DNA from: Brassica napus
Taxonomy: Eukaryota; Streptophyta; Magnoliopsida; Brassicales; Brassicaceae
DNA: 64,000 nucleotides
Direction of reading: 5' to 3'
Assembly (NCBI RefSeq): GCF_020379485.1
Contig: NC_063452.1
Location: 34,743,608 to 34,807,607, forward strand
The notes below the pieces were generated by a model. It was not told the origin of the DNA and did no database searches. It saw only the letters and a list, made by a program, of their open reading frames with translations. The translations under genes and the position numbers were made by a program. Positions 1 through 10,254 of the stretch are shown in pieces. Numbering within the stretch: position 1 is the first letter of the stretch; each line of letters begins with the position of its first letter.

Positions 1-1081
1 CTCTACAATGCACGTTTTTATATCATGTCTCTCGCGGCTGGCTCATCTTTTCTCTTTTCTCCGGGGGTAGCTCTCTAGACTTCTACCCCATATTCTTGTG
101 GATTCCACCACAGCTCCTGTGGGTGCCTCCATATTTTTGTGGATTCCACCACAGCTCCTATGGATGCCTAGCGTAGAACTACTACCCCACGTACTCCCTC
201 TAGACTCTATATGATTTCCCAACCCATGCTTAACCTTAACGTTATTCACTTATACATTCACTTATCCTTTCACATCCTTATTCACTTTCACTTATACATT
301 CTCATTCTCATTCACTTTCCTTTACACTTAGACTCGTACTTGAACTCATTCACTAGACGCCACCCGTTATCGGTGTCGCACACAATACACATCACACTCA
401 GGTTTCACTTACAGTATCAATAACAATCAGTGGTCATTTATCATCTTAGCATTCACTTCTTTCTAGCATCCTAACTTTAGTCACAAACCACTCATGGGAC
501 TACACATCCAAACATACAAGTATCGATTACCAATCAATCATCACCACAACAACACAAGACAGTTCATTAAGTCCCATTTAACAGTATGAGGGTTCTTATG
601 CATCATGATCCATTCATCTATCAACCTAGTAATAACCATGTTCTATCATCCTAACTCTCAAACATGGTCTAATCAAACCTAACTCCAACATAAAGGAGTA
701 TACATTGCATGGGAACAAGATGGGTTCAAGACACTCCAGCTTAGCCAAGATCTGGATCTGGAACAAGGATAAGAGGTTGAGATCCGGTCACCACCACCAC
801 CACCCGGCGCTGGCGAGGAGAGAGAGAGCGACAGCGCGGAGGAGAGAGGGAGAAGAGAGAGACGGCGCAAGAGAGGGAGAGAGAGAGAGCTCGAAGACTA
901 GGGTTTTCGGTCTCCGGGAATTCTCTGCAGAGATTCGCTTCAGTTTCTGAATGAGGCAAAAGGAGGCTGCATCTCTTTTTATAGGAAAAGGGGGAAGGGT
1001 AACTCTAGGTCTTGGCCAAATGGGCCGTAGAGAAGCTCGTTTTCTTAGGGAAATTTTTGGGCCAGGAACCGGGCTGTTACA
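1..1081 (-). repeat. 3' LTR of element A, cut by window start
   Basis: This stretch repeats 3156-4849 almost base for base once the hAT insertion at 3660-4229 is removed, so it is the second LTR of the same element, read on the minus strand. It lacks about 510 bp that lie left of the window. On the + strand it ends in TTACA at 1081 and is followed by a pyrimidine run (1082-1090), the complement of a GGGGAGGAT polypurine tract. The region 786-945 is purine-rich (GAGA repeats) and accounts for several short ORFs that I regard as chance. Confidence 0.85.
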
Positions 1082-1425
1082 ATCCTCCCCTGTTAACCGG
1101 AATTCGCCCCCGAATTCCAAGGCCCCCATCTTCCGGACTTATCGTTCGTTACCGAAATGGACTCACACAATCACACAACAGACAAGGGAGGCATACAAGG
1201 CATGATAACTCTGCTTGGGATCTTTAAGACCAACGAATGCATGTCATAAATAAACAAAAAGGAGTTGGACCACAATAGTTTGTAAAAAGAAAACTCAGGG
1301 CATCTGTACAAAACACAGAATGCCGTAAAAAATGGAAAGAACAACAACTCCAATAACCAATAAATAAAATAAAACCAATAGCGAAACACGTGTCCTACTC
1401 CTACGAATTGTCCCTAGAGTCTCGT

Positions 1426-2493
1426 CTAGCCACATTGATATGGCGAGGCACAGCGGGTCTTGGGTCCAAGGTCTTCATCACCTTCCGCGAAGCGATCATA
1501 CTCGGCCTCCGCCTCTCCTTCCGCCAACCACTCCTCTGCGTGTAGTGCTTGACTGGCCATTCTTTTCACCAGTGCAAATTCCAGAGGCTTCAGAACCCCC
1601 ACGAGCTCTTAACGAATATCTCCGCGTAGTCCAGCCCTAAACAGTTGACACCACTCCTGTGCTGGCTTCGGTTGACACCTCTTGGCCGTATCCAAGAACT
1701 CCTCCTGGTAATCTCTCACCTTGCGTGGCTTCTGCACCATCTGAACCAGTACATCACAAACACATGTCTCTGTAGAAGGTTTCCACGGACGTCCCCGCTT
1801 TCCATTAGCGAGTCCCCCAACCGGCACCTCCTGGCCTTCGGCGTCCCTCCCCGGGTTCCCTTTTTCTATGCTCGAGAGAGCGGCGGCCACATTGGCTGCA
1901 AGCTTCTCCTCTGCCTCCATGGCGAAGCCTGCCATCCGCCTCAGTAGCGCGAACTCCAGAGGCTCCAAAACACCCCTCAACTGAGCATGGATATCCTTGT
2001 GAAGCCCGTTCTTATACCATCCGCACCATGTCTTTGCATTCTTTCGCTTGCACAGCTTGGCTTGGTTGATGAATTCCTCGGTGTATCCAGCGACTGATCG
2101 GTTCTCCTGAGCATTCTGGATCAGTACTCCACACTGACACTTCCCGGTGAACGCCCTTGGGGGTCCCCCCGCTGCACTTAGCGTCTTGCATGGACGACCA
2201 CGCTTCCTCAGGGGCCCCTCTTCAGTTGCAAGCTGGAACCTCGCATGGCCCTGTAGTATGCGTTCCTCCATAGCCATCCTCGGGAAATGTGGCATCAACA
2301 CTTTACGCCTCACGGTCTGCTCGTGCGGGTACCTGAACGGAAATTCCATGTACTGCTCTTCAGGATCCGTGAACATGGGTAGCACCCAGTTACCCTCCAT
2401 GTCGCGGTGGCGCCTACGGGCATACTCTCTGATGTTCCTCCGTCCGTAGTGCATACGCGGCATCCTCCACTCATAATGGTCAAGCGAAAACAT
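1426..2493 (-). pseudogene. Gag-like ORF with internal duplication, broken by one stop
   Basis: The open frame runs from ATG at 2493 to TAA at 1609-1611 (294 codons). It then stays open for another 60 codons to TAG at 1426-1428. The protein holds two related blocks. Block 1 (about 97-203) starts with an AT-hook-like KRGRP, then C-x-C, Y-x-EEF, AK-x-C, WC and GL-x-x-DI. Block 2 (about 232-294) repeats the same order: KRGRP at 232, C-x-C, Y-x-EEF, AK-x-C, WC, GLRGDI. The TAA falls inside block 2 and the code after it keeps matching block 1 (GVL-x-PLEFAL, x-RMA). The Y-EF...GL-DI spacing resembles the core of plant Ty3 gag. No CCHC knuckle is visible. The N-terminus (1-60) is Arg-, Tyr- and Trp-rich and unrecognised. 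Gag ancestry is inference. Confidence 0.6.
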
Positions 2494-2630
2494 CCTGCAA
2501 TAAAATTTCGATCAGAACCGCAATAGAAGTATGGATGTAGTGGGATTTCAAATACTCTTTTCAAATTTTTTTTTTTTTTTTAATGTTGGAAATGTTGATC
2601 CCTTAGGACAGAACTAAAGGATCTTAACCC

Positions 2631-2643
2631 GCTCTGATACCAA
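2631..2643 (-). promoter_or_regulatory. Primer-binding site, tRNA-iMet type, element A
   Basis: On the minus strand this reads TTGGTATCAGAGC, the standard complement to the 3' end of plant initiator tRNA-Met. It lies one base inside the 5' LTR end at 2645. It fixes the orientation of the element. Confidence 0.85.
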
Positions 2644-2644
2644 T

Positions 2645-4849
2645 TGTAACGGCCTGATCCCCCGGCGTCCGATCAGGGTTATCGAAAGGGCGTTATGGAC
2701 ACGTGTCTACTCATTTAGACAACCATATGTGTCCCGTTACTGGTCCCAAGAGTCGACGGACACATAACCTTCTTTGAAATACCGTCACACCCACATCCAT
2801 ATACTTCTACTTACAGTCCTGCACACAGGGAAATGGAAAGGGAGGGATGAGCAAAAAGTTACTCAGTGAAGTGACTCTAGACCAGCCTGCCCGCATGACA
2901 CTCTATACAACTCTATGCGGGAACTAGGGCTGACTAGCCACTACAATCAGTTGATGCATCTTAACATTTCATATTATCATCATTTATATCCACACATTCA
3001 ATTCAATACATTTCTAACAACCTACCGATCAATCAGTACAATGATCTCACTCATTGTAACACACGTCAAACCATAGACTTAACCGACTCGACATACAAGA
3101 TCGACTCAATCTTATGACACCTTTAACATCCAGATACCCGACCATGAACTAAGGACTCTACAATGCACGTTTTTATATCCCGCCTCTTGCGGCTGGCTCA
3201 TCTTTTCTCTTTTCTCCGGGGGTAGCTCTCTCTAGACTTCTACCCCATATTCTCGTGGATTCCACCACAGCTCCTATGGGTGCCTCCATATTCTTGTGGA
3301 TTCCACCACAGCTCCTATGGATGCCTTGCGTAGAACTACTACCCCACGTACTCCCTCTAGACTCTATATGATTTCCCAACCCATGCTTAACCTTAACGTT
3401 ATTCACTTATACATTCACTTATCCTTTCACATCCTTATTCACTTTCACTTATACATTGTCATTCTCATTCACTTTCCTTTACACTTAGACTCGTACTTGA
3501 ACTCATTCACTAGACGCCACCCGTTATCGGGGTCACACACAATACACATCACACTCAGGTTTCACTTACAGTATCAATAACAATCAGTGGTCATCTATCA
3601 TCTTAGCATTCATTTCTTTCTAGCATCCTAGCTTTAATCACAAACCACTCATGGGACTATAGAGCTGGAAATTTTAATCATTGCCCGCGGGCCCCGCCCC
3701 GTTTGACCCGCCGCGGGGCGGGTGCGGGTCGAACCATTTGAAATTTTTAAATCGCGGGTGCGGGTGCGGGTCGAGATTATTTTGAGCGGGGCGGGTGCGG
3801 GTCAGCCGAATTTGAATCGCGGGTACCCGCCAACCCGCAAATTAAAAAAAAAAAAAAAATTTGAAAAAAAAACATTTTTTGTAAAATATATAAAAAACAA
3901 TAAATATTTGTATAATTTTAACTATAAATATATTTTTTTAATAGTATTTTTTAAAAATAACTATTATATAAATAAAAAATAATTATTTTTAATTAAAATA
4001 ATTATTATATAATTAGAAAATAATCATTTTTAATTAAAATAACTATTTTTAATATAATTAATATTACCCGCGGGTTTGACGGGTTACCTGCGGGTTTTGG
4101 CGGGGCGGGTGCGGATATAAAAGTTTTTGTTTGCGGGTTATGCGGGTCGAGTTTTTGAATCGAAAAAATGATTCGATCCGCGGCGGGGCGGGGCGGGTCG
4201 GGGCGGGTTGACCCGCGAACCCAGCACTATGGGACTACATATCCAAACATACAAGTATCGATTACCAATCAATCATCACCACAACAACACAAGACAATTC
4301 ATTGTCCCATTTAACAGTATGAGGGTTCTTATGTATCATGATCCATTCATCTATCAACCTAGTAATAGCCATGTTCTATCATCCTAACTCTCAAACAGGT
4401 TCTAATCAAACCTAACTCCAACATAAAGGAGTGTACAGTGCATGGGAACAAGATAGGTTCAAGACACTCCACCTTAGCCTAGATCTGGATCTGGAACAAG
4501 GATAAGAGAAGGTTGAGATCCGGTCACCACCACCACCACCCGGCGCCGGCGAGGAGAGGGAGAGAGTGCGATGGCGAGGAGAGAGAGAAAGCGACGGCGC
4601 GGAGGAGAGAGAGAGAGAAGAGAGAGAGACAGCGCAAGAGAGGGAGAGAGAGAGAGCTCGACGGCTAGGGTTTTTGGTCTCCGGGAATTCTCTGCATAGC
4701 TTCGCTTCTGTTTCTGAATGAGGCAAAAGGAGGGCTGCATCTCTTTTTATAGGAAAAGAGGGAAGGGAAACCCTAGGTCTTTGCCAAATGGGCCGTATAG
4801 AAGCCCATTTTCTTAGGGAAATTTTTGGGCCAGGAACCGGGCCGTTACA
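2645..4849 (-). repeat. 5' LTR of element A, carrying a nested hAT MITE
   Basis: On the + strand the LTR runs from TGTAAC (2645) to TTACA (4849). It matches 1-1081 from 3156 onward and also matches 43141-44690 and 45087-45619. The nested element at 3660-4229 accounts for its extra length. Confidence 0.85.
3660..4229. mobile_element. Non-autonomous hAT element (MITE), 570 bp
   Basis: The sequence interrupts the LTR relative to the copy at 1-1081. It is flanked by a perfect 8-bp target duplication TGGGACTA (3652-3659 and 4230-4237), the length made by hAT transposases. Terminal inverted repeats are TAGAGCTGG on the left and TAGTGCTGG on the right (one mismatch). About 180 bp at the left and 170 bp at the right are GC-rich, with many copies of GCGGGTGCGGGTCG-like subterminal repeats; the core (3840-4060) is nearly pure A/T. 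No transposase is encoded. Confidence 0.9.
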
Positions 4850-6440
4850 ATTTACTTTTACAGATGATGCGATCATGGGCTAGTATATGAAGCTATAGGC
4901 ATGAAAGACATTCAGAATTTGATCCATGATGTTAGATAGCATGTCCAACCAATTTTTATCAAGTTACAAGCCCAAAAAGATTCATAAACAAGTGGTTTAT
5001 TTGCTGTCCAAGAGGAGTTACGAAAATTTGGTGTTTCATTGTATGGAAAGCTTCTCTCTCTTGCATGCAAGGAATGCTTGTTTCAAGAACATTCTCTCTC
5101 ATCCATGCACTCATTTTATCATTTCCCATGTAATAAGTATTTAGCTTTCTCACGAAGTTTAGTATCCTATAAATAAGTTGTATTCTTCATGAAATAAAAT
5201 AAGAGTTGAGTTTATATTTTTGGAACTTTGAGAGTGATTCTCAAACCTGTTTTCGATCATGGTGTGTCATATCCATTGGTCAAAACTTTTATGATTGTTG
5301 GTGTGTAATATCTTTCAGTCTAACTTGGTCTAATCTAGTGTGTCATATCTAGAGGCGGCCATTATAGGGTAGTATCAAGAGACTTTCCGCCCCTCTTGTG
5401 TCACCTTTTGATCCACATCCCTTGATCGTTTGTTGCTTTCTAGCTCATTCGGTGCAAGGCTTATCCCTTACCAATTTCAGAGTGTATTCCTTGGGAGGTT
5501 TTTTTATCAACAAATATTGTATTTACTGATGATAGAAACAAAATATTTTGTATTTTGTATTTTTGGGATAACTTTATGAAGTGAAAGAGGTTGTATAAGA
5601 GCTGAGATCGAATAATTGATTCTAAGTATAATTTTATTTAGAGAAAATTGGGAAAAGGAGTTATTTTTGACTAAGATTTCTCTCAATAAGACATGTAGAA
5701 GATTATTTAGGTAACTAGGATTTATATTCTTTTTAATACCATTATACCCTTCAATTAACCTAATTAATTTTGTTTTGTTTGTAATTTATTTAAGTTTTTA
5801 TAAAAAAGGAAAAAAAAGTTTAAAAACAAAAGAAAGTAAAAAAAGAAAGAAAGAAAGAGAAAGAGGTAAAACACACTTAAGTGCCGCATTTTATCTTCTA
5901 CCATAATTTCACAACACTCTCTTCTCCGCCAAAACCTTGAAGTCGTATCAATGGTGATTTATGGTGAGAATCCTTGTTTCTTCATCCTTTATGATCAATT
6001 TTTTCTTCTCTAATCTCGTTTTCCTTCTCTTTGTTCTTAGACACGAATAGAAGAATTGGAGATTCGTTCTTCCTCTACAGTTTCGTCGGACGGTCTTCTT
6101 CTTTCTATATGAGTTTCATCGGGCAGTCCATTCACACTTTGTATGATCAATTTCATCAAAATCCCACGTTTCGAAACACTAGGTCTGCGATTATTCTTTT
6201 GATTTTAAACTTGATTTGACTTATTTCTTAAACTAAAATTAGTTGTATGGGTTGATTAATCTTCTTATACACTACGATTAAGTCATCCATGTTATTGTTT
6301 TTTATTTGTATTTGTAGAGTATCCTTAGGAGTTTTTTAAAAAAAAAAATTTGACAAAGAGCTTATATTCATGTTTAACATGTAGAAATGTTATGTGAATG
6401 TAGAAATGAGAGCTTAGTTTTAATTGTTGTCCGATTGTAA
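4850..6440. other. No recognisable gene; possible LTR-like relic
   Basis: The segment 4880-5500 contains a TATAAATA box (5168-5176) and a following region that looks like the R-U5 part of a copia LTR, but I find no partner LTR, primer site or clear ends. 5750-5880 is A-rich with GAAA repeats. 5926-6230 has short exon-like stretches that may belong to the Ulp1-like relic downstream. I cannot assign a function. Confidence 0.3.
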
Positions 6441-6449
6441 CCAGTGCAA

Positions 6450-7530
6450 GAAGTTACAGCTCCACCACCAACAAAGTGGGAGAAATGGTCTAAAGGACCA
6501 AGCAAGAAACTTGAGCTTAGGGATTAACCAATGGTTGATGATGGTTCTCCTTAGTCGCCACTGTATTATTTAACCAAAGAATCATGGATAGATTCATTGA
6601 ATGTTCTATGAATCCAATAGCTTTACGGATCGGTCCACAACCTTTAATTTGAATGTTGCTCAAAAGATAGTATATGCTGGAAAATGGCTTGGAAATGAGG
6701 TATTGAGTTCTTATACAAGTTTGAATGGTCGTATCAGCTCCACCATCTTTGATTGTGCATTGTTTTATTTTCTGTGTGAACATTCAGGAAATAGATGTGA
6801 CAATGTATATATAGCGAGAGAAGACGTCTTTGAGGCGTTGGAATATAAACTGTGTTGCTTTCATGAGCGCCATGTTCAGCCTCCAGGTCGAGACTGAATA
6901 CCGCAAGTCTGTGGTTAACAAAAGAGCCTACGAATTTTCAATCTTCTTCTTGCTTACGGGAGAGGAGATCTTCCACCTCATGGCCAGACTGATAAAGTCT
7001 GGGGTGTCGATGTTGATCGTCTCTACTTTTCTCTATTTGTAAATGGTAATAATAATTGCTTCCTCTACACGTCTCCATTTTCACCTTTGTATTAGCAATT
7101 TTAGTAATGTCCTACGCATGTAATCACTGGATTTCTATATGCATCAACATCATTGGAAAAAAGTGGAAGTCTTTGATTGCGGTCGGCAAAGAATAGGCAA
7201 TACGTAGAGAATTTTGCTGCTATGTTTCCTAGGATAGTGAAGGCCGTTGGGCCACCAGAAAACAAGAAGCAACTACTCATGCCATCATATTCTATCGAAG
7301 AGGTACCTATAAAGTCTATATTGAGCAAGTCTTATGCTGAATGCGGGCATACACACTCAAACACTTGGAATGCACCCTGCTTGGTCTCGACCTCAGTTTG
7401 GTGGACTACGAAATCATGTCGGGTTGCCGACAGAAGATTGCTCTGGATATATGGGAGGCTGCAAATGATCCCATTTTAATTCAGCTTATGGCACAACATG
7501 TGCCTTCATAGTATGAGAATTCTTATGGCT
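6450..7530 (+). pseudogene. Ulp1-protease-like pseudogene, MULE-associated type
   Basis: Broken coding sequence. Near 6470-6530 it reads like the PPPTKWEKWSKGPSKKLEL linker of plant Ulp1-like transposon proteins. The part from 7180 reads AKNRQYVENFAAMFPRIVK. The end (7330-7510) resembles the C-terminal Ulp1/C48 segment, with a tyrosine-cysteine context followed by LLGLDLSLVD and IALDIWEAANDPILIQLMAQ. Stops and frame changes occur throughout, so it is not translatable. Ulp1-type proteins cleave SUMO. Related plant copies travel on Mutator-like elements, which fits the MULE transposase remnant at 8953-9930. Family assignment is from remembered motif patterns, not a search. Confidence 0.55.
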
Positions 7531-8170
7531 TTGACATCTAAGAAGACTGATTATGTGTATGGTTTGGTTTTACTAGGAATGCTTAGACAAAACTCTATTT
7601 TGGTTTTTCTAGGAATTATGTGACAAAACACTATTTTAGTTTTCTAGAAATTTGTGGTTTGCTTTTGCATGAAAGATTTGCTATAATCAATCTTTACCCT
7701 AAACCACTAAACATTATGTTACTACACCGTAGACCCCAAACCAATTTTTCTTCAATCTTTACCCTAAACCACTAAAATCGTAGGCAAATTTGTCTTAACC
7801 TTAAACAAACCCTTACTAAACCCTAAACAAACCCTAACTAAACCCTAGACATAAGAACCTTATACTCTAAACTCTAATCATTTGTGATGACAATGACATG
7901 TATTTACTTGATAATTCCGTTGGGAGGCCTGATAGTCACTAATTATGTACATTTGTCTTTTTTTTTCAAGTTTTAACACTAATTTAAAGGATTCGATGTG
8001 AAAGTACAAACGTTTAGTATTAGGTTGAACTCGATTATTTGTGAAATTTAATTGATCTTCCTTAGGTACAAAACATGTTATATAGGCATGGGAACGACAC
8101 CGTTTTTGTTTATTTGTTTACCTAATCCCTTTTCTTCCTCATTCTTTCACGACAGAGATAAACCTGGGGA
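7531..8170. other. No gene seen; degenerate telomere-like CCCTAAA motifs
   Basis: 7690-7860 holds several CCCTAAA, CCCTAAAC and near matches in an A/C-rich stretch, similar to the plant telomere unit CCCTAAA but not in a regular tandem array. The rest is A/T-rich with nothing recognised. Confidence 0.4.
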
Positions 8171-8199
8171 AGAAAACTTAGAGATCAACTGAATCATGT

Positions 8200-8717
8200 T
8201 TTCAGTCAATTCTTCGTCCGATTTAAGAGATTGACTCGCCCTCGCCAAACAACGCGGAATTCCCACAAGATGCAATTATGGTGAGGCAGCGGCTCTTTTC
8301 ACTTCAAAAACAGTTAAAATCCAGGAAAATTATTTCATTGTTGTCCGATGGAATCAGGGAAGGTTAGTCCTCTAATCATATAACCTTGTCTTCATTTCAA
8401 TCTAACTGTTTGTTGGATGTTAATGATGAAGGACAAACCCCACTTGTTCAAATGGACTGATAAGTCAGTTGTTGGGGAAATTGAAGATTTCCAGGAATTG
8501 TTTGACGTTATGCTCATTGACAATTCCAAGTTTCAAGTATTCATTGAGAGCTTGTGAGACCATGCTGAAACGCTATGAGAATAGAATTGAAGAGATGGAA
8601 GATGCAATTGCATGTTGTGACGAGAAGACCATCGAATGCATTAGCGAATTAAGGATCATAAAAGCTTTGTTTTTTGTGTTGTTTGGTGATGGTCTTCCTT
8701 TACCTTATTACCTATGA
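8200..8717 (+). pseudogene. GRF-type zinc-finger protein pseudogene
   Basis: 8230-8360 reads as RLTRPRQTTRNSHKMQLW, then a damaged K-T-V-K-NPGKLFHCCP motif typical of the plant GRF zinc finger (C-x-CG...NPGR-x-F-x-C). After an apparent intron (8361-8431, GT...AG) come PHLFKWTD and a helical tail with EEIEDFQEL-like and SLRACETMLKRYENRIEEMED segments (coiled coil). At least two stops in the finger region and a frame change before 8540 mark it as dead. It lies between the Ulp1-like and MULE remnants. Function of GRF fingers is nucleic-acid binding; the role here is unknown. Confidence 0.55.
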
Positions 8718-8952
8718 ATGATGGCCATGGTCTGCCTCAATTTTTTGTTATGTTTTCTTTTTCAAATAAATGTAAAACTATGTTTCTTGGTGTTTCTTGT
8801 CGACTATAACCAAAAATGTTGGAAAAGCCAATCTGTCAAATACCAAGATCGATTTGTCTCAAGAATGTTGCGAAACCAAATTTTCAAATAGGTTCTTGAA
8901 CAAAGAATACCAATAGAGTAAAATGAAAATAAAAGAGAACACACACAACAAA

Positions 8953-9930
8953 CTAAATAGGTATATTACATGTTTCTCTCTTGTGTCCTTCGATACCACA
9001 CTGGCTGTACTTGTGATTTTTGTTCTTTTTTGATCCTTGAGAAGATCTAATCTTGTCTTCTATTGTTTCATACCTTCTCTTTACTGGTCTACCAGCACTC
9101 TTTCGCTGGGGGTAAGACCTTCGCAAGCTTAACTTCAGCTGGGACATTCCATTCAGCCTTTGGAACTGCTATTGGATTAATGGATTCCGCATACGTAGTT
9201 CTCAACATTGCAGTGGTGTAGGCGCCATCAGTAAATCTGTGTACTTCCATACATATGTCAAAAAAACAGAGACCGAGTAATGTCTATATGCTGCAAAAAA
9301 AAAACTGAAAATAAATAGGTACCAAGATCATGTGTTTATACGGCCATACCTCGTGAATAAATTGTAGGAACAGCGTGTCTGCATGGTATTTTTACTAAAT
9401 CGTACTTTTCACATATGCATGTTCTTTTTTCTAAATCAACATGACAATCATACTTGTCTCCTTTAACAAGGGATCTGAAGTTTTCAACCTCGTAAACTTG
9501 AAACCCTTTTGCCTTCACAATTCTCCTATCAATCTTTTTCTCCACCTTAACGGTTAAATGGTCAATATTCTTCGAGCTTAACAAGCGACGCTCGTAGAAC
9601 CATCGGATCAACATTTAGCAAAGGAATTCTTATACTATCTAGCAAAAGAATAACTGGATATTGTCTAGGTCATCTCAAAACTGAATGTATCGACTCTGCA
9701 GGTTATTGGTCCTAATGTCATACCTGAATCCAGGGAAGAGAGAACAACCCCATTTTCTCACATCAGCCTCCTGTAGATATCTTCCAAGCACATGACTCAG
9801 ATCAACAATAACGGTGAAACGTTCTTGAAATTCAGTAAACATGTATGCATGTGAAGCCTTTTCGACCAAGGCAGTCAACCCCTTTATCTTGAAAAAATTA
9901 ACCACATTCGTCAACAATTTTTCTATGCTA
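8953..9930 (-). pseudogene. MULE (MuDR-type) transposase C-terminal remnant
   Basis: Three minus-strand pieces in the right order. 9917-9675 matches the region after the catalytic core (A-Y-F-RF, YL, W, GFRYDI-TNN). 9614-9336 carries a SWIM zinc finger (C-I-C-x-K-x-DLVKIPCRHAV). 9147-8953 carries the tail with GRP-KRR and a zinc knuckle in which the first Cys is replaced (Y-SQCGIEGHKRETC). The catalytic DDE part is missing: the sequence runs into the retroposon at 9977. Stops lie between the pieces. No terminal inverted repeats were seen. Confidence 0.75.
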
Positions 9931-10254
9931 TTTAAGTAAAATCTCTTAAATTAGTGCTAGGAAAATATTTCTTTTTAAGCGGGAACATGAAAACTATCCA
10001 CCAGAAAAAAAAACACCTTATCCTCTCCAGAAAACCTTAAAGCGATTTGATTAACCCTCGACGTCTGGCGGCGCGTACCGGCGCCGAGGATTCCCTCCTC
10101 CTTTCCTTTTCCTTTCTGTTTGCTTTCCCGTCGATTCTGTGTCTACCCGTCTTGTATGTGCCTCTGGTTTGGAGTCTCGTTTTCGATTTGAGATCTCGCA
10201 AGATCTGCTCTGGCAGGAGAGGTGTCAGCCATTTCTGGAGTTGCGACGCGGTAT

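Larger units (their letters stand above)
1..4849 (-). mobile_element. Element A: short-bodied, gag-only Ty3-like LTR retrotransposon
   Basis: Order on the minus strand: 5' LTR (4849-2645), tRNA-iMet primer site (2643-2631), a single gag-like ORF (2493-1609 or to 1426), polypurine tract (1090-1082), 3' LTR (1081 to beyond the window). LTRs begin TGTAAC and end TTACA. The interior is only about 1.56 kb, with no protease, reverse transcriptase or integrase, so it must depend on another element, like LARD-type elements. LTR length is about 1.63 kb without the nested MITE. A related, further deleted copy lies at 43141-45619. The right flank starts ATTTA at 4850; the matching target duplication is outside the window. 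Confidence 0.8.

Noticed and set aside
705..1205. Several ORFs of 63-113 aa near 679-1205 and 4412-4876
   Set aside because: Made by GAGA-rich and CCACCA-rich LTR sequence on both strands; low-complexity products.
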